Shown here: positions 1 through 6,712 of the stretch, piece after piece
Layout of the letters: the number at the start of each line of letters is the position of its first letter
Numbering within the stretch: the stretch's first letter is position 1
Assembly: GCA_036661515.1 (NCBI GenBank)
Contig: JAVWYO010000047.1
Span: 1-14,397, forward strand
Origin: HGM05232 sp036661515
GTDB lineage: Bacteria; Bacteroidota; Bacteroidia; Bacteroidales; Muribaculaceae
Reading direction: 5' to 3'
Length of the DNA: 14,397 nt
The notes under the pieces: model-generated
The model's input: the letters and a program-made list of their open reading frames with translations, nothing else
What the model was told of the DNA's origin: nothing
Database searches by the model: none
Position numbers and translations under genes: made by a program

Positions 1-1
1 G

Positions 2-46
2 ATATTAGATGATTTAAAAATTATTTTACGATTAGTAATCTCATGA
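2..46 (+). CDS. Possible C-terminal tail of an upstream gene (partial)
   Basis: One plus-strand frame is open from the window edge and reads ILDDLKIILRLVIS before a TGA at 44-46. The other two plus frames stop within the first 12 bases. The TGA touches the 5' arm of a strong hairpin terminator, which is where a gene end would be expected. Fourteen residues cannot identify a family, and an open frame this short can arise by chance, so this is a positional inference only. Confidence 0.35.
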   Translation: MLDDLKIILRLVIS

Positions 47-76
47 AAAACACGTGTGAAAATGCACGTGTTTTTT
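46..76 (+). terminator. Rho-independent terminator, probably bidirectional
   Basis: AAAAACACGTG at 46-56 pairs perfectly with CACGTGTTTTT at 65-75. T57-G64 and G58-T63 can add two wobble pairs, leaving an AAAA loop. The stem has a GC-containing core and is followed by six T on the plus strand, with A on the other side that gives U on the minus strand. It separates whatever lies to the left from the operon starting at 301. Confidence 0.8.
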
Positions 77-253
77 AAGACTTACAAAGGTACGAAAATG
101 CTGAACTTGAGCAAATACTTTATGCTAAAAATGCTACTTTTGTTTTCTTTAGTGGCATAAATACACGAGAAAAGGCATGAAAATGCGCGATATTGCTAAA
201 AGTTAGATATTAATTGTAATTGAGAAATTGCGTGATAAACAGAAAACTTTATT

Positions 254-261
254 TATCTTTG
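254..261 (+). promoter_or_regulatory. Bacteroidota-type -7 box for the tsaC operon
   Basis: TATCTTTG fits the Bacteroidota sigma-ABfr -7 consensus TAnnTTTG. It lies 39 bases before the ATG at 301, which would give a leader of about 30 bases. The -33 element is weak: ATTG at 227-230 is the nearest candidate, at 23 bases rather than the usual 19-21. A second TAnnTTTG match, TACTTTTG at 135-142, also faces this gene but is more distant. The assignment is by motif match only. Confidence 0.5.
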
Positions 262-300
262 TTATTCACAATTTAAGCAAATAGAAAACGTGTATAACAA

Positions 301-864
301 ATGGAAGAAGATATTAAGATAGCTATTGAGACGATGAAGAAGGGTGGGGTAATACTTTATCCGACAGATACAATATGGGGCATTGGCTGTGATGCGACAA
401 ATGCAGATGCGGTGAAACGAGTGTATGAAATAAAGCGTAGAGCAGATAATAAGGCAATGCTTGTGCTGATGGATAGCGCTAATAATCTTGAAAGATATGT
501 TACCGAAGTGCCTGAAATGGCATATCAGTTAATAGACGTGAGTGATAAGCCCCTTACAATAATATATGACAATGCTTATAATCTTGCGCCAAATCTACTT
601 GGCGATAATAATAGTGTGGGAATTAGGATTTCGCAAGAGGAGTTTTCAAATAAATTATGTCGTGAATTTAGGAAACCGATAGTGTCGACATCAGCAAATA
701 TTAGCGGAGAGCCTTCGGCTACAAAATTTTCTGAAATATCAGAAGATATAAAGAAAGAAGTAGATTATATTGTGAAATATCGACAAAATGATGAGGAATC
801 TCATGTAGCATCAAGTATTATAATGCTTTCGTCTGACGGAACGATAAAAATATTAAGATCTTGA
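301..864 (+). CDS. tsaC: L-threonylcarbamoyladenylate synthase (YrdC/TsaC type)
   Basis: This enzyme makes L-threonylcarbamoyl-AMP from threonine, bicarbonate and ATP. That is the first step of the t6A modification at position 37 of tRNAs that read ANN codons; the TsaB/D/E proteins, not in this window, do the transfer. The 187-residue protein is a single YrdC domain. It shows the YPTDTIWGIGCDA block at 20-32, IKRR at 44-47, VGIRI at 106-110 and STSANISGEPSA at 129-140, which form the nucleotide and threonine-carbamate pocket. It has the short TsaC length and lacks the extra C-terminal Sua5 domain. The ATG at 301 sits behind a promoter-like box. The gene heads a four-gene operon, and its TGA overlaps the TTG start of the next gene (TTGA). 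A YciO-like paralogue of less certain function is the main alternative. Confidence 0.92.
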   Translation: MEEDIKIAIETMKKGGVILYPTDTIWGIGCDATNADAVKRVYEIKRRADNKAMLVLMDSANNLERYVTEVPEMAYQLIDVSDKPLTIIYDNAYNLAPNLLGDNNSVGIRISQEEFSNKLCREFRKPIVSTSANISGEPSATKFSEISEDIKKEVDYIVKYRQNDEESHVASSIIMLSSDGTIKILRS

Positions 865-2288
865 TAAGTGTAAATAAACAGCGACTAAAATATATTATTG
901 GCGATTATGTATCGTCGAATATTGCTTGGTGCTTGTTTAATGTTATTAGATACTATTTTATTGGAAATATAATCAATATACAGGGTTATAAAACACTTAA
1001 TACATTTTTGTGTTCGCCAAATGTGATGCTTGGACAGCTATTTTTCCCGATGGCGATGATGTTTGTATATTATCTGTCGGGGTATTATAATCAAGTCTTT
1101 ACAAAATCGAGATTACAAGAATTTTCAACGACAGTTATTTCATCGTTTATAAATGCGTTATTATTATTTTTTACGGCTTTAATTAATGATTTATTTGTAG
1201 AAAGAATATTTAATTATGAGCTTATACTAATGCTTTGGGGTATATTATTTGTTATGGTATATACTGTTAGATATATGATAACTGACGTAGCATCACGTAA
1301 AATTCATAATAGGGAGTGGAAATTTGACACCTTGATAATAGGTAATAGCTGTCAAGCCAGAGCATTTGAATCGCAGTTGAGCAGCATGGATAGGTCGCTT
1401 GGCTATAATATCGTAGGATATGTAAATATCCCAAAGGAAAATGCTGTAAAAGAGTCTCATCTTCCTGTGTATGAACTTGATGAGCTTGCCGAAGTGTGTG
1501 AGGCGCAGAAAATAAAGGAATTATTAATAGTCCCATCAAAGAGCAATGCTGGGATACTTTTCAATGTGGTAAATAAACTTTTCCCATTGAATCTACCTAT
1601 AAAGATTTCTCCAGATATGTTTAATATTCTTGTTACGCGAGTAAAGATTTCAAATATTTGTGGAGAGCCATTAGTAGATATTTCGGGTGCAAGTATGTCG
1701 GCGAGTTCAATCAATCTAAAGAGAACGTTAGATGTTGTAATGTCAATATTTGCTATGATTATTTTATCTCCAATTTATATTTTACTTGCATTAATGATAA
1801 AAATAGATTCATCGGGTGCTATAATTTATAAACAAGAGCGAGTGGGATATCATAATGCGATATTTAATATATATAAGTTTCGTACGATGATAAAAAATGC
1901 AGAGGAATCGGGGTGTCCTTTATTAAGTTCTGAAAATGATGATAGAGTAACTCATCTTGGAAGATTTTTACGTAAATATCGTCTTGATGAATTGCCACAG
2001 TTTTGGAATGTCTTGAAAGGGGATATGTCACTTGTAGGGCCACGTCCAGAGCGACAATATTATATCGACCAGATAATAAAAGAAGCTCCGTATTACACAT
2101 TATTGCATCAGGTGCGCCCAGGAATAACATCAATGGGAATGGTGAAATATGGCTATGCTTGTAATGTGTCGGAGATGATAAAGCGACTACGATATGATCT
2201 AATATATATAGAAAATATGTCGCTAATGAATGATATGAAAATAATGATATATACGGTTAAAACCGTAATAACAGGGAAGGGATTATAA
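861..2288 (+). CDS. Polyprenyl-phosphate sugar-1-phosphate transferase (WcaJ/WbaP-like)
   Basis: This membrane enzyme transfers a sugar-1-phosphate from a UDP-sugar to undecaprenyl phosphate, the first step of surface glycan or glycoprotein glycan assembly. The 475 residues hold several N-terminal membrane helices (roughly 12-138), a Rossmann-like CoA-binding-type domain (about 155-270, starting DTLIIGNSCQARAFE), and the bacterial sugar transferase domain (287-475). The last has KRTLD at 287-291, a membrane segment with the helix-breaking S303-P304 known from PglC, QERVG at 325-329, YKFRTM at 338-343, the catalytic D376-E377 pair in RLDELPQFWN, SLVGPRPE at 390-397 and RPGIT at 419-423. Sugar specificity cannot be read from the sequence. 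The TTG start is supported because a family-typical N-terminus begins there, no ATG precedes it in frame, and the TTGA overlap implies coupled translation. No other glycan gene is nearby, so a general-purpose initiating enzyme is possible. Confidence 0.9.
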   Translation: MISVNKQRLKYIIGDYVSSNIAWCLFNVIRYYFIGNIINIQGYKTLNTFLCSPNVMLGQLFFPMAMMFVYYLSGYYNQVFTKSRLQEFSTTVISSFINALLLFFTALINDLFVERIFNYELILMLWGILFVMVYTVRYMITDVASRKIHNREWKFDTLIIGNSCQARAFESQLSSMDRSLGYNIVGYVNIPKENAVKESHLPVYELDELAEVCEAQKIKELLIVPSKSNAGILFNVVNKLFPLNLPIKISPDMFNILVTRVKISNICGEPLVDISGASMSASSINLKRTLDVVMSIFAMIILSPIYILLALMIKIDSSGAIIYKQERVGYHNAIFNIYKFRTMIKNAEESGCPLLSSENDDRVTHLGRFLRKYRLDELPQFWNVLKGDMSLVGPRPERQYYIDQIIKEAPYYTLLHQVRPGITSMGMVKYGYACNVSEMIKRLRYDLIYIENMSLMNDMKIMIYTVKTVITGKGL

Positions 2289-4091
2289 ATGACAATATTA
2301 AAAATATTTCAAAATAGTGGTAGGGACTGGTTTCTTAAATTGCTTGTATGGCGTGAAAAGCACATAAAAGAGAAAAACTTTGTGCTGATTCTTGCGCTTA
2401 TTATAGGCGTTTTGTCGGGCTTTGCGGCATTGTTTTTGAAATTTCTTATTGGGCTTATTGCATCAATGGTTACATCGCATATCTCAGTGAGTGAGGGTAA
2501 CTATTTATATTTGATATTTCCAGTGCTTGGTATTCTGATTTCTGGGATATTTGTGCGCTATGTTGTGCGTGATAATATATCTCATGGTGTAACTAAAGTA
2601 TTATATGCTTTGTCACAAAAGAAGAGCCGATTAAAGTCGCATAACATGTATACCTCAGTGTTAGCGAGTTCTGTAACGATAGGATTTGGTGGCTCTGTTG
2701 GAGCTGAGGGTCCAATAGTATATACAGGTGCGGCAATAGGTTCAAACTTAGGAGGAGCATTCCGTTTATCCCCAAGATTACTAATGATTATGGTGGGATG
2801 TGGTGCTGCTGCAGGAATTGCAGGTATATTTAAAGCACCAATTGCAGGTATGCTTTTCACAATTGAGGTGCTAATGCTTGATCTTACAGCTGTGTCGGTA
2901 ATGCCATTGTTAATTGCATCGATATCAGGTGCAACTGTTGCGTATGTGTTTACAGGCTATGATGTTGAATTCTTTTTTGCTCAAAGTGAGGTTTTTGCAA
3001 TGTCGCGAATACCTTACGTAATAGCACTTGGCGTGTTTTGTGGGTTTGTATCACTTTATTTTACAAAAGCGATGAATATGATGGAAAATCTATTTAAACG
3101 ACTTGGTAATCCATGGTATAAATTTGCATTTGGTGCGTTGATATTAAGTTCATTGATATTTCTTTTCCCACCGTTATATGGTGAGGGATATGGCTCAATA
3201 ACGATGCTTCTAAGTGGTAACGCACAGTCGATACTTGATGGAAGTATTTTCTATCAGTTTAGAGATTCGGTGTGGGTAATAATAGCCGTAATTTTCATGA
3301 TAATTCTTACAAAAACATTTGCCACCAGTGCCACAAATGGAGGCGGAGGAGTAGGAGGAACGTTTGCACCGTCATTGTATGTTGGTTGCATGGCAGGATT
3401 CCTTTTTGCATACCTACTAAATACAATAGGCTTTGCAGAAGGCTTATCGACAAAGAATTTTGCACTCATGGGAATGGCAGGCGTTATGGCAGGCGTTATG
3501 CACGCACCACTTATGGCAATATTTTTAACGGCAGAAATGACAGGCGGATATCAATTGTTTTTACCACTTCTTATAGTATCAACAATCTCTTATGTAACAA
3601 TAAAAATATTTATGCCTTATAGCATTTATACTATGCGTCTTGCGCAGCGTGGCGAATTACTTACACATCACAAAGACCAAGCCGTGTTGACATTGCTGAA
3701 GATGGATAGCGTTATTGAAACTGACTTTAGGGAGGTACACCCTAAAATGAGTCTAAAGGAGATGGTTGATGTAATTTCGCTTTCAAATCGTAATTTATTT
3801 CCTGTCACTGGTGATAATGGAGAGTTGCTCGGAATAGTATTACTTGATGATATACGTAATATTATGTTTCGCCCCGACTTGTATAAAAAAATGCACGTTC
3901 GTAAATTTATGAGCATGGTTCCCGCAAAAATTGAAGTTGGTGATAATATGGAAAAGGTAATGAAAACTTTTGACGATACTGGTGCATGGAATTTACCTGT
4001 TGTTGAGAATGGAAAGTATGTGGGATTTGTTTCAAAATCAAAGATATTTAATTCTTATAGACGAGTATTAAAGCACTATACCGACGATTAA
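2289..4091 (+). CDS. ClC-family chloride transporter with C-terminal CBS pair
   Basis: This is an inner-membrane ClC protein that moves chloride, either coupled to protons or as a channel. Residues 30-445 form the membrane domain. GAEGP at 138-142 holds the gating glutamate E140, APIAGMLFTIEV at 183-194 is the helix leading to the internal proton site, GGTFAPS at 356-362 is the GxFxP anion motif, and Y447 aligns with the chloride-coordinating tyrosine of E. coli ClC. Where E. coli has the internal glutamate E203, this protein has V194, and the GSGIP motif is replaced by SHGVT at 98-102. Two CBS domains follow at about 472-590 and probably sense a nucleotide or ionic strength. The ATG abuts the stop of the sugar transferase with no gap. 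The family is certain; channel versus exchanger is open. Confidence 0.93.
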   Translation: MTILKIFQNSGRDWFLKLLVWREKHIKEKNFVLILALIIGVLSGFAALFLKFLIGLIASMVTSHISVSEGNYLYLIFPVLGILISGIFVRYVVRDNISHGVTKVLYALSQKKSRLKSHNMYTSVLASSVTIGFGGSVGAEGPIVYTGAAIGSNLGGAFRLSPRLLMIMVGCGAAAGIAGIFKAPIAGMLFTIEVLMLDLTAVSVMPLLIASISGATVAYVFTGYDVEFFFAQSEVFAMSRIPYVIALGVFCGFVSLYFTKAMNMMENLFKRLGNPWYKFAFGALILSSLIFLFPPLYGEGYGSITMLLSGNAQSILDGSIFYQFRDSVWVIIAVIFMIILTKTFATSATNGGGGVGGTFAPSLYVGCMAGFLFAYLLNTIGFAEGLSTKNFALMGMAGVMAGVMHAPLMAIFLTAEMTGGYQLFLPLLIVSTISYVTIKIFMPYSIYTMRLAQRGELLTHHKDQAVLTLLKMDSVIETDFREVHPKMSLKEMVDVISLSNRNLFPVTGDNGELLGIVLLDDIRNIMFRPDLYKKMHVRKFMSMVPAKIEVGDNMEKVMKTFDDTGAWNLPVVENGKYVGFVSKSKIFNSYRRVLKHYTDD

Positions 4092-4111
4092 ATAATTCAG
4101 AAGAAATATAT

Positions 4112-5086
4112 ATGATAAGAGATAAGAAATCGCTAAGAATAGTATTCTTAGGCACGCCAGAATTTGCCGTAGAAAGTCTTAGCCGTTTACATGAAGGTGG
4201 TTATAACGTGGTAGGTGTTATAACAATGCCAGATAAAATTGCTGGACGTGGTCATAAATTATTGCAATCACCAGTAAAAGAATATGCCATAGCACATGGA
4301 ATCAAAGTGTTGCAACCAACAAATCTAAAAGATACATCTTTTGTTGAGGAATTACGCGAGTTGAAGGCCGACTTGCAGATTGTAATAGCATTCCGTATGT
4401 TGCCCCAAATTGTGTGGAACATGCCATTGCTTGGTACATTTAATCTTCATGCTTCATTGTTGCCTAAATATCGTGGCGCGGCACCTATAAATTGGGCTGT
4501 AATGAATGGTGATACTGAGACTGGTGTTACTACATTCTTTTTAAAACAGGAAATAGATACTGGTGATATAATTCAACAGGTGTCTATTCCTATTGAAATG
4601 ACCGATAATGTCGGTGTTATCCATGATAAATTGATGATGCTTGGTGCTGATATGGTAATTGAAACCGTAGATGCTATTATCCGTGATGACGTGAAAGCAA
4701 TACCACAAGATCATCTTTGTAACAAGGGTATTGAGGCAACTCCTGCGCCTAAAATATTTAAAGATACTTGTAGAATTGACTGGTCACTTCCTGCAATGAA
4801 GATATATAATCATGTGCGAGGATTATCACCATATCCAGCAGCTTGGACTATGCTATGTGATAAAGACGGAAATGAATATCCAGTAAAAATATTTGAAACA
4901 GCAGTGGTCGATAATATGTTAGAAGTGCATGCCCCAGGTAATATAATAATTGCTGATAAACGTTTAATTATAGCTTGTGAGGATAAAGCAATAGAAATTT
5001 TGTCTCTTCAGTTAGCTGGAAAAAAACGTTTATCTGCCGATGAATTTCTAAGAGGATTTCATGTTAGTGAAATGACTTGTGAATAG
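4112..5086 (+). CDS. fmt: Methionyl-tRNA formyltransferase
   Basis: The enzyme formylates the initiator Met-tRNA using 10-formyltetrahydrofolate, so that translation can start with formyl-methionine. The 324 residues show the N-terminal formyltransferase fold, with FLGTPEFAV at 12-20, the SLLPKYRGAAPI folate block at 115-126 and the catalytic trio N111, H113 and D149 (E. coli N109, H111, D147). The C-terminal tRNA-binding OB-like domain is at about 210-315. Length and domains are normal for the family. It is the last gene of the plus-strand operon, 20 bases after the ClC gene. It shares the operon with the t6A synthase, so two tRNA-related functions bracket two membrane proteins. Formyl-methionine chemistry needs a deformylase encoded elsewhere. 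Confidence 0.96.
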   Translation: MIRDKKSLRIVFLGTPEFAVESLSRLHEGGYNVVGVITMPDKIAGRGHKLLQSPVKEYAIAHGIKVLQPTNLKDTSFVEELRELKADLQIVIAFRMLPQIVWNMPLLGTFNLHASLLPKYRGAAPINWAVMNGDTETGVTTFFLKQEIDTGDIIQQVSIPIEMTDNVGVIHDKLMMLGADMVIETVDAIIRDDVKAIPQDHLCNKGIEATPAPKIFKDTCRIDWSLPAMKIYNHVRGLSPYPAAWTMLCDKDGNEYPVKIFETAVVDNMLEVHAPGNIIIADKRLIIACEDKAIEILSLQLAGKKRLSADEFLRGFHVSEMTCE

Positions 5087-5094
5087 AGCATTAT

Positions 5095-5113
5095 AATAGT
5101 AAGTACTACTATT
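5095..5113. terminator. Short AT-rich inverted repeat between converging operons
   Basis: AATAGTA at 5095-5101 pairs with TACTATT at 5107-5113 around a 5-base loop. The repeat lies in the 22-base gap between the fmt and trxB stop codons and overlaps the trxB stop. A run of T follows on the plus strand. A 7-base AT-rich stem is weak, so a shared bidirectional terminator is suggested mainly by its place between converging genes. Confidence 0.35.
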
Positions 5114-6056
5114 TTATTGAATTTTCAGTGAGATAATGTTCTGCATCAATAGCGGCTTTACAACCCATTCCGGCTGCGGTAATTGCTTGGCGGTAACGAG
5201 GATCGGCAACATCTCCAGCAGCAAATACGCCTGCTATATTTGTTTCTGTTGTTACCCCGTTTGTTTTTATATAACCTTGATTGTCAAGTTCAATTTGCCC
5301 AGCGAATATATCGGTGTTTGGTTTGTGTCCAATAGCGAGGAAAAACCCATCAATTGCAATATCAAATTTTTCTTCTTCAGCAGTGCCAACATGTGTAATA
5401 AGGTGCGCACCCTCAACGCCATGCTCACCATATAATCCGATAGTGTTGGTGTTATATAATACGGATATATTTTGCGTGTCAAGGACTCGCTTCTGCATTA
5501 CTTTAGATGCTCTAAGATAGTCTTTTCTCACGATTAAATATACCTTAGACGCGAGGTTACTAAGATACACCGCTTCTTCACATGCTGTGTCCCCACCGCC
5601 AACGACTGCTACCGTCTTTTTGCGATAGAAAAATCCATCACAAGTGGCGCAGGCAGAAACTCCCATTCCAGCATATTTTTTTTCGTCAGGAATATTTAGA
5701 TATTTTGCAGATGCTCCAGTTGAAATAATCACTGTGTCGGCTTCTATTATTTTTCCATCATCAATAGTGATTTTTAATGGGCGAGAGCTGAAATCTACTG
5801 CCGAAATGATACCGTTACGAACATCTGTTCCGAAACGTATAGCTTGATTCTTTAAATCTTCCATCATGTCAAATCCTGTAATTCCTAATGGATAGCCAGG
5901 GAAATTCTCTATTTCAGTAGTGGTGGTTAGTTGACCGCCAGGTTGAAGACCTTCATATAGCACAGGTGCGATATTCGCTCTTGATGCGTATATTGCTGCT
6001 GTATATCCCGAAGGACCAGAACCTATAATTAGGCATTTTACGTGTTCGACTTGCAT
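5109..6056 (-). CDS. trxB: Thioredoxin reductase (NADPH)
   Basis: This cytoplasmic flavoenzyme passes electrons from NADPH through FAD and a cysteine pair to thioredoxin. The 315-residue protein has the low-molecular-weight two-domain plan. GSGPSG at 12-17 starts the FAD Rossmann fold, and GGQLTTTTEIENFPG at 40-54 contacts the flavin. The redox pair is C136-A-T-C139 followed by D140. VGGGDTACEEA at 152-162 is the NADPH fold, and GDVADPRYRQAITAAGMG at 281-298 is the second FAD-binding block. All key residues are present. It is the last gene of the ftsK-lolA-trxB group, 29 bases after the lolA-like gene, and ends head to head with fmt. No thioredoxin gene is in the window. Confidence 0.96.
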   Translation of the reverse strand: MQVEHVKCLIIGSGPSGYTAAIYASRANIAPVLYEGLQPGGQLTTTTEIENFPGYPLGITGFDMMEDLKNQAIRFGTDVRNGIISAVDFSSRPLKITIDDGKIIEADTVIISTGASAKYLNIPDEKKYAGMGVSACATCDGFFYRKKTVAVVGGGDTACEEAVYLSNLASKVYLIVRKDYLRASKVMQKRVLDTQNISVLYNTNTIGLYGEHGVEGAHLITHVGTAEEEKFDIAIDGFFLAIGHKPNTDIFAGQIELDNQGYIKTNGVTTETNIAGVFAAGDVADPRYRQAITAAGMGCKAAIDAEHYLTENSIK

Positions 6057-6085
6057 ATCTAAATATTGGAAGGTAAATAAAAATT

Positions 6086-6692
6086 TTATCTTAAATCAAC
6101 AATTTGAGTCCCTTTAGGCACCTCTTTTTTGTTGAAAATAAATGTAGACTGAGGATAATTGCCACCAGCTTTGTAATTACTAATAGTGGTAGTATATGTA
6201 GAATTATCATCGAGTATAAATATTATCTTTACAAGATGATATGTGCTTTTGGCAACTGAAAGACGAATTTCTTTGAAAGACGAATTGATAATTTTAGGAA
6301 TTAATCGTAATAAATAATTACTTGCTGTATTTGATTTTAGGAGAGCAATATTATAATTTTTAAAGCTATTAATAGCAGCATAAGGATTTGACATTTGCAA
6401 TTCCTCTTGGGTGGGTTTTGTTATATTTACTTCGTCGGTTGCCGTAGAATAAGACCATTGAACAGCTCCGTTATACCAACANNNNNNNNNNAAGGCGGAA
6501 TTTGTTGCCAGCCATAACAATAGAACCTTTTGTTTGTCCTTGCAATGATGATATGAAGAAGTCGGCACTTATTGTTTTATCCTTGCTGTATTGTGAAATG
6601 ACATTATCCAGTATTCCTTGTGCCGTAAGTTGAGCATTTAGAGAAATGCTTGATAAAAATGCTATGCACAATGAAAATATTATTTTATTCAT
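6086..6692 (-). CDS. lolA: LolA-like periplasmic lipoprotein carrier, interrupted by an assembly gap
   Basis: LolA proteins ferry lipoproteins across the periplasm from the LolCDE transporter to the outer membrane. The N-terminus (from the ATG at 6692) is a signal peptide, with a hydrophobic stretch at 4-18 and likely cleavage after LNA at residue 20. Mature-domain features follow: GSIVMAGNKFRL before the gap, then CWYNGAVQWSYS, DEVNITKPTQEE and NPYAAI after it, as in Bacteroidales LolA-like proteins. A run of 10 N at 6482-6491 splits the gene. The two halves are in different frames only because 10 is not a multiple of 3. By family comparison a few residues of one beta strand are missing, so the gene is probably intact in the organism. 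It starts 20 bases after the ftsK stop. LolB was not seen. Confidence 0.82.
6482..6491. other. Assembly gap (10 N) inside the lolA-like gene
   Basis: Ten undetermined bases lie between the codons for FRL and CWYNG of the lolA-like gene. A round placeholder of 10 is typical of scaffolding software when the gap size is unknown. To keep frame, the real missing length should be a multiple of 3. Confidence 0.97.
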
Positions 6693-6712
6693 TTTGATAC
6701 AAAATTGGTTTA

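Noticed and set aside
3474..3497. Tandem 12-base repeat ATGGCAGGCGTT in the ClC gene, giving MAGVMAGV.
   Set aside because: The GMAGVxAGVxHAP stretch is a normal ClC family motif, so the DNA repeat follows from the protein sequence.
3272..3622. 116-codon plus-strand frame inside the ClC gene.
   Set aside because: It lies wholly within a clear ClC coding region in another frame, starts mid-gene and shows no domain pattern; it is a shadow frame.
6086..6692. lolA as a pseudogene or programmed frameshift.
   Set aside because: The frame change coincides exactly with the 10 N placeholder, so gap size explains it.
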